In this document: positions 27,059 to 35,285 of the stretch, piece after piece
How positions within the stretch are numbered: the stretch's first letter is position 1
How the letters are laid out: each line of letters begins with the position of its first letter
Position numbers and translations under genes: made by a program
NCBI RefSeq assembly: GCF_900184245.1
Contig: NZ_FXXB01000008.1
Span: 744,001-808,000 of the forward strand
Reading direction: 5' to 3'
Source: Brachybacterium massiliense
Lineage (GTDB): Bacteria > Actinomycetota > Actinomycetes > Actinomycetales > Dermabacteraceae
Length of the DNA: 64,000 nt
Notes under the pieces: generated by a model
What the model saw: only the letters and a program-made list of their open reading frames with translations
What the model was told of the DNA's origin: nothing
The model's database searches: none

Positions 27059-27125
27059 GGATCAGCTCCTGGACACGGGTGGGGTGCATGGCGGGGCTGA
27101 TCACAGACGCATGCCGGCACCCTAC
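27059..27125 (-). promoter_or_regulatory. Leader with MRL-stop mini-ORF and RBS-sequestering hairpin for the ABC-F gene
   Basis: On the minus strand a -10 TAGGGT (27124-27119) lies six bases before ATG-CGT-CTG-TGA (27112-27101), a leaderless three-codon ORF encoding Met-Arg-Leu. GATCAGCCCC begins inside the stop codon (27102-27093). It pairs at nine of ten positions with the segment 27060-27069, which holds part of the AGGAG ribosome-binding site. Met-Arg-Leu is the known minimal peptide on which macrolide-bound ribosomes stall. A stalled ribosome would cover the 5' arm and free the binding site. The layout is seen directly; inducibility is inferred. Confidence 0.65.
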
Positions 27126-27167
27126 GGGCACCGCCGGCAGCGGTCCAGGGTTTATCCGCGCGGGATC

Positions 27168-28142
27168 TCAGCCCTGCCCGGCCAGCGCGCCGACCGCGGA
27201 GCGGATCCCCGCCGGATCGCCCAGGCGCCCGGCATCGCGCGGGAAGCGCTCGAGCACCTCGCGTGCGGCGTCCACCTCGGCGCCCGCGAGCAGCGCCACC
27301 ACGGCCACGCGCACGCTGCCGCCCGCCGCCTCGAGCACGCGCGCCGCATGCTGCGGGTCCACGCCGCTGGCCTGCACCAGCATCCGCACGGTGCGGGCCA
27401 CGAGCTTCGCGTTGGTGGGCCGGACGTCGATCATGAGGTTCCCGAAGGTGGTGCCGAGCCGCACCATCGTCGCGGTGGACAGGGCGTTCAGGGTCAGCTT
27501 CTGCGCCGTGCCGGCCTTCATGCGGGTGGAGCCGGTGACCACCTCGGGGCCGACGTCCAGCAGGATCGGGTGATCGGCCAGCGGGGCGAGCGGAGCCTCC
27601 GGGTTCGCGGAGATCAGCGCGGTGGGCATCCCCGCCGCGCGAGCCGCCTCGAGCGCACCGGCCACGAAGGGGGTGCGCCCGCTCGCGGCCAGCCCGATCA
27701 CCACGTCACCGGGGGCGCACTCCTGTGCGACCAGCTCGGCGCCGGCCTCGGTGGAGTCCTCGGCCCCCTCGACGGCGGTGAGGAAGGCTCCGTCCCCGCC
27801 CGCGAGGTGCGCGGTGATCATCGAGGGGTCGGCGTTGAAGGTGGGGGCGAGCTCGACGGCGTCGAGCACCGCGAGCCGTCCCGAGGTGCCCGCGCCGAGG
27901 TAGTGGACGGTGCCGCCCGCGGAGATGGCCTGCACGCACACCTCGACCAGCGCCGCGATCTGAGGGGCCCGGGCCTGGACCGCCGCGGCGACCGTCGCCT
28001 CCTGGCCGAGGATCACCTCGACCATGCCGTGGGCGTCGAGCGCATCGAGCTCGGCGCTGGCCGGGTTGCGCTCCTCGGTCGGGGAGGCGAGGTCGACGAG
28101 GCTCACGTCGAGGGACGTCTGGTCCCGCTCGGGAGAGGTCAC
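27168..28142 (-). CDS. murQ: N-acetylmuramic acid 6-phosphate etherase
   Basis: Cleaves the D-lactyl ether of MurNAc-6-phosphate to GlcNAc-6-phosphate and lactate, the central step in recovering cell-wall muramic acid. 324 aa with a SIS domain: VHYLGAGTSGRLAVLDAVE (about 75-93), the catalytic-region Glu in SPTEERNP, GLAASGRTPFVAGALEAAR, and the family block GSTRMKAGTAQKLTLNAL. The GTG start at 28142 follows CCAGGAGC. It is divergent from the BadF-type sugar kinase, so the pair shares a 195-bp promoter region. Its likely substrate source is AnmK, encoded 10 kb away. Confidence 0.94.
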   Translation of the reverse strand: MTSPERDQTSLDVSLVDLASPTEERNPASAELDALDAHGMVEVILGQEATVAAAVQARAPQIAALVEVCVQAISAGGTVHYLGAGTSGRLAVLDAVELAPTFNADPSMITAHLAGGDGAFLTAVEGAEDSTEAGAELVAQECAPGDVVIGLAASGRTPFVAGALEAARAAGMPTALISANPEAPLAPLADHPILLDVGPEVVTGSTRMKAGTAQKLTLNALSTATMVRLGTTFGNLMIDVRPTNAKLVARTVRMLVQASGVDPQHAARVLEAAGGSVRVAVVALLAGAEVDAAREVLERFPRDAGRLGDPAGIRSAVGALAGQG

Positions 28143-28337
28143 GGGGGCTCCTGGGGTCGGGGACGGGAGGCGGCACCCCGCCTCCGGACCGTCGTCGGTC
28201 CTCCGTGCGGGGCCTGCCGTGCTCGCACCCAGGGTAGCGAGATCCTCCCTCGGCGCCGCATCGCACCGGGACGCGCCGTGCGCAGCAGATCCCGGCGGCG
28301 CCCGCCTAGCATGTGGGCTAGGACGAGGGGGACCACG

Positions 28338-29393
28338 ATGAGCACATCCGAGACCCGGCCGCCCCACGAGGGGCCCGGCGACGCCGCGCACACCGACGCA
28401 CCAGCGGCGACCACCGCGCCGCCGCGCCTGCTGCTGGCCGGGGACATCGGCGGGACCAGCTCCCGCATCGCCCTGGCCCCGCTGGACGGTGCGATCCTCG
28501 CCGAGGCGGAGGGGCCCGGCGCGAACCTGCGATCCTCGGGCACGGCCGCTCTCGAGAACATCACGCGCACGGTCCAGCAGGTGCTGGAACAGGGTCGCGA
28601 GCAGCTCGGGGCCGATGGGGAGATCCTCGCGGTGGCGCTGGGCGTCTCGGGCGCGGGACCGGCGCGGGCCGAGGAGGTGCGGCGCGGGGTCGCCGAGCGG
28701 CTCGCGGGCCTGGGGATCGCGCCGGAGCGGATCCTGGTCACCGACGACCTGCACACCGCCTTCCTCTCCGGGGGTGTGGGGGACGACGGACTGCTCGTGC
28801 TCGCCGGGACCGGTGCGGTCGCGGTGCGCTTCGAGGAACGACAGGCGGTGGCTCGCCGGGACGGGATGGGCTGGCTGCTGGGCGACATCGGCTCGGCGGT
28901 GTGGCTGGGCCGACGCACCCTCGAGGCGGTCGCCGCGGATCTCGACGGCCGCGGCCCGCGCACACGCCTGACCGAGGAGGTGGGGGCGATGCTGGGCCTG
29001 GACCTGCGCGAGGGCGAGCGTCCTCCCTCCCCCACCGGCGACCCGCGCCAGGATCTGATCCGGGCGCTGGACGAGGAGCTGCCGGCGGAGGCGCCCGCGG
29101 CGCTGGGCCGTTTCGCGCGCCTCCCCGGGATGGTGGCCGAGGACCCGGTGGCCCGCGAGATCCTCGACCTCGCCGTCTCCCACGTGCTCGAGACCGTGCA
29201 GGCCCTGGATCCGGGGGCCGCACTGCCGGTGGTGCTCGCCGGCTCCGTGCTCACCGGCCCCGGCCCGCTCGGCGAGACCGTGACGACTCGGCTGCGGGAG
29301 GCCGGCCGCTCCTTCCGCACCGCGCCCACCGGTATGCCCGGCGCGCTGCTCCTGGCCAGGGAGCGGGCGTCGCGGCACCGGGCGCGGCGATAG
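28338..29393 (+). CDS. BadF/BadG-type sugar kinase, N-acetylglucosamine/muramyl sugar kinase-like
   Basis: A cytosolic ASKHA-fold kinase of 351 aa. A disordered N-terminus of about 30 residues precedes the phosphate-1 loop LLLAGDIGGTSSRIAL (about 32-47). Phosphate-2 is LVLAGTGAVAVRF and the adenosine motif is VVLAGSVLTGPG. The RDGMGWLLGDIGSAVWLGRRTL segment is typical of eukaryotic-type GlcNAc kinases. With murQ divergent next door, GlcNAc or MurNAc is the probable substrate; MurNAc kinase would feed MurQ directly. The ATG at 28338 follows GACGAGGGGG. Confidence 0.85.
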   Translation: MSTSETRPPHEGPGDAAHTDAPAATTAPPRLLLAGDIGGTSSRIALAPLDGAILAEAEGPGANLRSSGTAALENITRTVQQVLEQGREQLGADGEILAVALGVSGAGPARAEEVRRGVAERLAGLGIAPERILVTDDLHTAFLSGGVGDDGLLVLAGTGAVAVRFEERQAVARRDGMGWLLGDIGSAVWLGRRTLEAVAADLDGRGPRTRLTEEVGAMLGLDLREGERPPSPTGDPRQDLIRALDEELPAEAPAALGRFARLPGMVAEDPVAREILDLAVSHVLETVQALDPGAALPVVLAGSVLTGPGPLGETVTTRLREAGRSFRTAPTGMPGALLLARERASRHRARR

Positions 29394-29481
29394 GATGGCG
29401 AGCGTCCGCCCGCTGCTGAGCCGGGTGCCCGGGACGCACCGGGCACCGCGCGCCGCCCGACTCGGAAGAAGGCTTCCCTCG

Positions 29482-30918
29482 ATGCCCGATCCCCACCACC
29501 AGATCCCCACCCGCGAGAAGGTGCTGATCATCGGCGCCGGCCCGGCCGGTCTCGCCGCCGCCGCGGCGCTCAAGGCGCTCGAGGTGCCCTTCGACCTGGT
29601 CGATCGCGCCGCGCACGTCGGCGGGATCTGGGACCCCGAGCGGGAGGACTCCCCGGTGTGGCCCACGATGGAGATGATCTCCTCGCGCGAGCACACCCAG
29701 TACGAGGACCTGCTCCAGCCGGTCTCCTACCCGGAGTTCCTCTCCCCCGGGCAGATGGCGAAGTACCTGCGCGCCTACGCGGCCCGCCACGATCTCACCG
29801 AGCACTTCCGCCCGCGCACCGCCGTGCGCTCCGCGCGCCCCTTCGAGGAGGGCGTGTGGCAGGTGGAGCTGTCCACCGGCGAGATCGGGATCTACCGCGC
29901 GGTGATCTCCGCGCACGGCATCTCCGAGCGCCCCCACCTCCCCGGCTGGGCGCAGGAGATCCCCTCCTCGGTGCAGGTCATGCACTCCAAGGACTGGAAG
30001 GGCGCCGACGGGCTCGAGGGCAAGCGGGTGCTCGTGGTCGGCTCCGGGCAGTCCGCCGCCGACATCTCGGTCGACGCCGCGCGGCGCGCGCTCGAGGTGC
30101 GCTGGTCGATGCGCACCGGCCACTGGGTGGTGCCACGCCGCGTCGCCGGCATCCCCGGTGACGTAGCCGCCTCGAGGGAGCCGTCCGCGCTGGGCGGGCT
30201 GAACCAGAAGATCGCCGAGACCGTCATCCGCCGCACCGTCGGCGATCCCGTCGCGGCGGGCCTGCCCGCCCCGCAGGGCGGCCTGCTCGAGGACGCCGTG
30301 ATCGTCTCCGACGACGTGCTGGACCGCGTGCGCGAGGGCCGCGTCACCCCGGCCGGCGAGGTCACCGGCATCGCGGAGGACGGCACCATCACCCACCGCG
30401 CCTCCGGCTCCGACACCGCGCAGCAGACCTACGCCCCCGATGTGATCGTGCTGGCCACCGGCTACGAGTCCGGCGCGGACCACCTGCCCCAGGACGTGGT
30501 GCCCCGCACCGCCTCGGGCGAGCTCGATCTGTTCCTGGGCGCCTTCGCGCGGGGCCGCGACGACCTCGTGATCCTCGGCCAGCAGCGCGTCTCGGGCGGT
30601 GTGCTGCCGATCCTCGTCGAGCAGGCGGACATCGCCGCGTACATGATGGCCGCGACCCGCGAGGGCGCCGCCTCCGACTCCCCCGCGCTCGCCCAGTTCC
30701 GTCGTGTGCGCGCCGGGTCCGAGTCGGCGGTGCCGGCGAAGCCCGCCTCCCGCGACGGGGGCCTGCTGGGGCGCCTCGGCGGCGTGCTCGGCGCGCACCG
30801 CGTCACCCCGCGCGCCGCGCTCACGACCGGTGACGACGGGGCGGAGAACCTGGTGCCGGTCGCGGATCGCGACACCCTGCTGGCGCGCCTGCGCTCGGTG
30901 CGGGGCCTGTTCGCCTGA
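29482..30918 (+). CDS. Flavin-dependent monooxygenase / NAD(P)-binding oxidoreductase (FMO-like)
   Basis: A 478-aa cytoplasmic flavoprotein. The N-terminal FAD-binding Rossmann motif is VLIIGAGPAGLAAAAAL (residues 15-31). A second GxGxxG motif for NADPH is RVLVVGSGQSAADISVDAA near residue 180. The late family motif VLATGYES sits near 340, and GGIWDPE and WPTM after the first motif match flavin-containing monooxygenases. Such enzymes oxygenate amines, sulfides or ketones. The start is the ATG at 29482 behind GGAAGAAGG. It ends two bases from the convergent copD-ctaG gene, with no room for a separate terminator. Confidence 0.88.
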   Translation: MPDPHHQIPTREKVLIIGAGPAGLAAAAALKALEVPFDLVDRAAHVGGIWDPEREDSPVWPTMEMISSREHTQYEDLLQPVSYPEFLSPGQMAKYLRAYAARHDLTEHFRPRTAVRSARPFEEGVWQVELSTGEIGIYRAVISAHGISERPHLPGWAQEIPSSVQVMHSKDWKGADGLEGKRVLVVGSGQSAADISVDAARRALEVRWSMRTGHWVVPRRVAGIPGDVAASREPSALGGLNQKIAETVIRRTVGDPVAAGLPAPQGGLLEDAVIVSDDVLDRVREGRVTPAGEVTGIAEDGTITHRASGSDTAQQTYAPDVIVLATGYESGADHLPQDVVPRTASGELDLFLGAFARGRDDLVILGQQRVSGGVLPILVEQADIAAYMMAATREGAASDSPALAQFRRVRAGSESAVPAKPASRDGGLLGRLGGVLGAHRVTPRAALTTGDDGAENLVPVADRDTLLARLRSVRGLFA

Positions 30919-30920
30919 CC

Positions 30921-32714
30921 TCAGCGCGCGGCGGGCTCGCGCCGGCGCCGCAGCGCGACCAGGACCACGCCTGCGGTGACCGCCACCAGCACGAGCGCGG
31001 CGATGCCGCCCCGCTGCTGGTCCGCGAGCGCATCGGCCCACCAGGTGCGGCCGGTGGCACCGAACCAGCTCGCCGCGAGCAGGCGATCGCTCAGCATCAG
31101 CGCCGCGGCGGCGGCGAGCCCCGCCCCGAGCGGCGCGCCGGCCACCAGCAGGCGCTGCCAGCGCGGCGCGGCGGCCTCGACCGCGCGCACGGCGAGCACG
31201 CTCAGCGCACCGCCGAACAGGGCCAGCATCTGCAGCGCCAGGTGCATCGCGTGGCCGTCGAGCGCGATGCGCAGGAAGGGGCTGATGTACGCGGCGCTCA
31301 GCGCCACCGGCCCCAGCAGGGACGCGACCAGGGCCAGCCACCAGCGGCCGCCCAGCAGGGCGCGCAGCCGCTCGGGCACGGCCCCGACGCTGCCCAGCAG
31401 CGCGCCCACCGTGACCATCAGCAGCAGGTGCTGCAGCACGTGCGCGGAGACCAGCACCTTGCTGTACACGTTCAGGGGGCCGCTGGTGATCAGCACCAGC
31501 ATCACGGCGGAGAGCAGCAGGCGGCGGCTCTGGGCGCGGGGGCGGCGCGGGGCTCGCGGGCGCCACCAGATCAGCAGCATCACGCAGGCCAGCGCCATGC
31601 CGAAGGGGTCCGGCCGCCAGGCTGTGAGCACCGCGGCGAGCGTCGGCGCCTCGGGCAGCGGATACCCGGTGAGCACCCCGGCGGGGCCGGCGGGCGGGAT
31701 ACCGGTCTCGGCCGGCGGCGGAGAGGAGCTCATCGCGGCCGCGAGGGCGACGGCCAGGCCCATCAGGGCGAGCTCGAGCAGGGCCAGGCGCCGGTAGGTG
31801 GCGCGCGCGTGGCGCTCCCCCTCGGCGGGGCCGTCGGCGAAACCGGTCGCGATCGCGCGGCGCTGCAGGGCGCCGAGGCCCGCGAGCAGGAGCAGCAGCA
31901 CCGCCTTGGCCACGCCCAGCTGGACGTAGGCGCTGGTGAGAATCTCCCCGGGGTGGTTCATCCGCACCGCGAGCGCCCACACGCCGCTGAGCCCGAGCGC
32001 GATCCAGCAGATCAGCGCGAGATGCGAGTAGCCGCGCACCACGGCGGCATCATCGCGCCCGCGGTCCGGCAGCAGCTGCAGGACCGCCAGGCCGCCCAGC
32101 CAGATCCCCACGGCCAGCAGATGGATCAGCATGGTCGAGGTGCCCACCTCGTGGGTCTCGTCCCCGGCGGCGTGCCCCGTCATCGCGGCGGCGAAGAGCA
32201 CCAGCGAGGCCAGTGCCGCGACCGTGCGGGCGATCGTCACCGAGGTGCCGAGCACCGCGATGGTGGTGGTGGCCGCGGCGGTCACCAGCGCGGTCAGCAG
32301 CCAGATCCCCAGATCGGTGGCGAGGAAGACGGACAGGTCCGAGCCGAAGCGGGGTGATCCCACGGGCTGCCCGGTCGCCACCGCGTAGGAGAAGGCGAGG
32401 GAGGCGCCGCGGGCGAGGGTGGTCGCGCCCGCGGCGATGGCCACCACGAGCAGCACCCGGGCACGGTCCTCGGCGCTCCTCAGCAGCCAGCCCGCGACCA
32501 CGGCGCCGCCCAGGGTCAGGGCGGCGGCGAGGTCGGCGAGGGTCGAGGCGATCGGGGCACCGCGCCGGGCGATGGGCCCGGCGTCCATCAGCACGAGGTT
32601 GTCCCCACCGGCGGCGTCGGCCGCGAGCACCGAGATGCCGCCGAGCACGATCAGCCCGCCGAGCAGCGCGAGCAGGATCCCCGGACGCGGCAGGCGCGCG
32701 GAGGGGGAGGTCAT
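30921..32714 (-). CDS. CopD-CtaG fusion: copper transport / cytochrome c oxidase assembly membrane protein
   Basis: A 597-aa protein with about 15 helices in two domains. The N-terminal half (about 1-320) is CopD-like, with HAAGDETHEVGTSTMLIHLLAVGIWLGGLAVL carrying the conserved His pair and the W-G turn. The C-terminal half is caa3-type CtaG (VYSKVLVSAHVLQHLLLMVTVG and ALDGHAMHLALQM, with conserved His). Such fusions are common in actinobacteria and are thought to deliver copper to the oxidase. It overlaps crcB upstream by ATGA. The coupling of copper and fluoride genes is unusual. Confidence 0.88.
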   Translation of the reverse strand: MTSPSARLPRPGILLALLGGLIVLGGISVLAADAAGGDNLVLMDAGPIARRGAPIASTLADLAAALTLGGAVVAGWLLRSAEDRARVLLVVAIAAGATTLARGASLAFSYAVATGQPVGSPRFGSDLSVFLATDLGIWLLTALVTAAATTTIAVLGTSVTIARTVAALASLVLFAAAMTGHAAGDETHEVGTSTMLIHLLAVGIWLGGLAVLQLLPDRGRDDAAVVRGYSHLALICWIALGLSGVWALAVRMNHPGEILTSAYVQLGVAKAVLLLLLAGLGALQRRAIATGFADGPAEGERHARATYRRLALLELALMGLAVALAAAMSSSPPPAETGIPPAGPAGVLTGYPLPEAPTLAAVLTAWRPDPFGMALACVMLLIWWRPRAPRRPRAQSRRLLLSAVMLVLITSGPLNVYSKVLVSAHVLQHLLLMVTVGALLGSVGAVPERLRALLGGRWWLALVASLLGPVALSAAYISPFLRIALDGHAMHLALQMLALFGGALSVLAVRAVEAAAPRWQRLLVAGAPLGAGLAAAAALMLSDRLLAASWFGATGRTWWADALADQQRGGIAALVLVAVTAGVVLVALRRRREPAAR

Positions 32715-33121
32715 GACGCGATCACCAGGCCCACCCAGAGCGCGGCCATCCCGCTGCCGGCGCTCAGCAGCAGGTAGGCCAGCGCGATCGAGAAGCTGGA
32801 GCGGCGCACCAGCTCGACGATGTCGTGCGCGGCGGTGGACAGGGTGGACAGCCCTCCGCAGAAGCCGGCCGCGAGCATCAGGTTCACGTAGCCGCCCCAC
32901 CCGGTCGCCGCCCCGAAGCGGGCCACCACGATGCCGAGCAGGAGACAGGCGAGGACGTTCGCGGCGAAGGTGGCCCAGGGCCGGATCCGTTCGGGCTCCT
33001 CCGCCTGCCGCGCACGCGCCCAGCGCACCGCCAGCTCACCGAGGCCCCAGCGGGCCGCTGCGCCCAGCCCGCCGCCGAGGGTCACCAGCACGGCAGCCAG
33101 GAGCAGCCCTCCCGCGCTCAT
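32711..33121 (-). CDS. crcB: Fluoride channel subunit CrcB (second copy)
   Basis: A 136-aa membrane protein with four helices. It shows GGGLGAAARWGLGEL (about 15-29), the Asn in WATFAANVLACLLLG, and the family block GFCGGLSTLSTAAHDIVEL with the Phe/Gly/Thr/Ser filter residues. With the adjoining crcB it probably forms a two-gene dual-topology pair of Fluc fluoride exporters, as in many Gram-positives. The start overlaps the upstream crcB stop (ATGG/TGA arrangement at 33118-33121), and its stop overlaps the CopD start. Confidence 0.92.
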   Translation of the reverse strand: MSAGGLLLAAVLVTLGGGLGAAARWGLGELAVRWARARQAEEPERIRPWATFAANVLACLLLGIVVARFGAATGWGGYVNLMLAAGFCGGLSTLSTAAHDIVELVRRSSFSIALAYLLLSAGSGMAALWVGLVIAS

Positions 33122-33687
33122 GGCTCCTCCCCGTCCCGCACGGCGGGGGCGGTGCGGGCGCCGAGGCGGCGTCCCAGCAGCAGGCCCGCCACCATCGCAC
33201 CCAGGCACAGCAGGATCGTCTGGGCGCCGTAGATCAGCGCGATGATCGGGAAATCCGCGCCGATCATCGCCGAGCCCTCGAGCACCACGGCGGAGAAGGT
33301 CGTGAACCCTCCGCACAGCCCGGTGCCCAGCAGCGGATGCATCCAGGGCCTGCCGGGCCGCACCTCGAGCACGCCGCTGAGCACACCGAGCCCGAGGCAA
33401 CCCGCGAGGTTCACCCAGAAGGTGGCCCAGGGCAGCTCGACCAGGGTGGGGGTGGTGACCGTGGGCACCAGCAGAGTCAGCATCAGGCGCAGCAGGGAGC
33501 CGGCCGCGCCGCCGGCGAAGACCAGCAGCGCGATCTGCCAGGTGCTCAGCCGCGCACGGACCGGGCCGGAGCCGAGGGTGTCCGAGGCGGTGACCTCCTC
33601 GAAGCGCAGCGCCGCCATCTCGACCGTGTGCATGCGCGGGTCGTCACGGCGCGGCGTGCGCGGCGCAGGGGCAGGGCTCGAGGTCAC
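33118..33687 (-). CDS. crcB: Fluoride channel subunit CrcB (first copy)
   Basis: The longer partner, 189 aa with a hydrophilic N-terminal extension of about 45 residues. It has AGGAAGSLLRLMLTLL, the Asn in WATFWVNLAGCLGLG, and the block GLCGGFTTFSAVVLEG with the Phe-box and Thr/Ser track of Fluc channels. The GTG at 33687 is chosen because TACGCT (33699-33694) lies six bases upstream. An in-frame ATG at 33633 would give a more usual 171 aa. First gene of the crcB-crcB-copD operon. Confidence 0.9.
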   Translation of the reverse strand: MTSSPAPAPRTPRRDDPRMHTVEMAALRFEEVTASDTLGSGPVRARLSTWQIALLVFAGGAAGSLLRLMLTLLVPTVTTPTLVELPWATFWVNLAGCLGLGVLSGVLEVRPGRPWMHPLLGTGLCGGFTTFSAVVLEGSAMIGADFPIIALIYGAQTILLCLGAMVAGLLLGRRLGARTAPAVRDGEEP

Positions 33688-33693
33688 CGCCAC

Positions 33694-33699
33694 AGCGTA
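33694..33699 (-). promoter_or_regulatory. -10 element, leaderless promoter of crcB-crcB-copD
   Basis: TACGCT on the minus strand, six bases before the GTG at 33687. The 55-bp gap to the E2 stop leaves no room for a fluoride riboswitch between this -10 and the start codon. Confidence 0.45.
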
Positions 33700-33742
33700 C
33701 CGACGACCGTGCCGGTGCCGTGCACAGGCTGCGGGGAGGCGC

Positions 33743-35252
33743 TCAACCCCACACGAGGCCGAGCGAGGGGTCCTCGAGCACGGCGGAGACATCGCGCAGC
33801 AGCTCCGCGCCGAGCGCCCCGTCGATCAGGCGGTGGTCGAAGCTCAGCGAGAGCGTCGCGACCTGTCGGGGCACGATCTGGCCGTCCACCACCCAGGGCT
33901 TCTGCTTGATCGCGCCGACGCCGAGGATCGCGGACTCCCCCGGGTTCAGGATCGGGGTGCCGGAGTCGATGTCGAAGACGCCGTAGTTGGTGACCGTGAT
34001 GGTGCCGTCGCGGGTGTCGCGCAGCGAGGTGCGGCCCGCGCGCGCGGTGCGGGCGAGATCGCCGATGCCCTCGGCGAGCTCCCGCAGCGTCATCAGGTGC
34101 GCATCCTTGAGGTTGGGCACGATCAGTCCGCGCGGGGTGGCCGCGGCGATGCCGAGGTTCACGTAGTGCTTGTAGACGATCTCCTGCGCGGCCTCGTCCC
34201 AGGAGGCGTTGACCTCGGGGTTGCGGCGGATCGCGACCAGCAGCGCCTTCGCGATCACGGCCAGCGGGCTGATCTTGACGTCGGCCCATTCGCGCGCGGT
34301 GCGCAGCTGCGCGACGATCTGCATCGCGTGGGTCATGTCGATCTCGTTGAACACGGTCACGTGCGGGGCGGTGAAGGCCGAGGCCACCATCGCCTCGGCG
34401 GTGCGCTTGCGCACCGAGCGGATCGGCACCCGGGTGGTGCGCTCATCGCTGGTCACGCCCGAGAAGGGCTGGTCGCGCAGGCTCTTCATGGCTCCTGAGA
34501 GGCCCTCCGGAGCCTGCGGGGACTCCTCGGGGAAGTAGGCGGCGTCGGTGTCGCCGCCGATCGCGCGCTGCTGGGCGGCGAGCACGTCCTGGCGGGTGAC
34601 GGTCCCCTCGGGGCCGGTGGCCAGCACGTCATGCAGCGCGATCCCGAGATCGCGGGCGAGCTTGCGCACGGGCGGCTTGGCGAGGATCCGGCCGATCGGC
34701 ACCTGCTGATCATCCTCGGACTGCGCGGGCTCCGCACGGCGCCGACGCCGACGCTGCGGGGCGGCGCTCGCGCCGTAGCCCACCAGGTTCTTGGGCTCCT
34801 CGGCGCCGGACTGCTCCGCGGCAGGCTGCTCCGCGGTGGGCTCCTCGACGGGGGCGGCGACCTGCTCGGCCATCTCCTCGGCCGAGGGGTCCGGCTCCGC
34901 CTCGTAGGCCGCCCCTCCCGCGGGGGCGGGGGCGGCCTACGAGTCCCGCGGGGGCGGGGGCGGAGGCCGGGGCGGGTCCGCCGGAGGTGTCCACCTGCAC
35001 CAGCCCCGAACCCACCGGGACCTCGTCCCCCACCGCGACCAGGATCGCGACGACGGTGCCGGCGACATGGCTGGACAGCTCGACGGCGCTCTTGGCGGTC
35101 TCGACCTCGACCACGGGGGCGTTGATCTCGATGCGGTCGCCGACGGCGACCTTGATCTCGAGGATCTCCGCCTCGGTGAGGCCCTCACCGGGATCGGTGA
35201 GGGGGATCGTCACGATCGACGGGGAGGTACCAGCGTTCTCGGCGGCATTCAT
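33743..35252 (-). pseudogene. Dihydrolipoamide acyltransferase (E2) of a 2-oxoacid dehydrogenase, frameshifted
   Basis: The N-terminal part (from ATG 35252) is a lipoyl domain with [13 protein letters not shown]. At about 34944 the frame shifts and continues as Arg/Gly-rich nonsense until 34710. The other frame, open from an ATG at 34873 to 33743, carries the E3-binding domain (PPVRKLARDLGIALHDV) and the catalytic acyltransferase domain ending in SFDHRLIDGALGAELL with the His/Asp pair. Removing 28 bp (34916-34943) restores one frame of 493 codons. The break is therefore a recent insertion, or an assembly artefact in a hard GC hairpin. If real, a separate C-terminal E2 without lipoyl domain may still be made. 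It follows E1-beta by 33 bp, with GAAAGGATC as binding site. Confidence 0.85.
34901..34963. repeat. Inverted plus direct repeat at the E2 frameshift
   Basis: 15-bp perfect inverted arms at 34901-34915 and 34929-34943. A perfect 20-bp direct repeat lies at 34916-34935 and 34944-34963. The two combine as expected for a templated fold-back insertion of 28 bp. Confidence 0.95.
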
Positions 35253-35285
35253 GGTCGTGATCCTTTCACGCGGGGTGCGCGTCCG

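Noticed and set aside
33688-33742. Fluoride riboswitch before crcB
   Set aside because: The likely transcript start is at the GTG itself, and the gap is too short for the crcB motif.
34901-34963. Programmed ribosomal frameshifting in E2
   Set aside because: There is no slippery heptamer or stop-codon arrangement of a known type. The 28-bp templated insertion explains both the frame change and the repeats.
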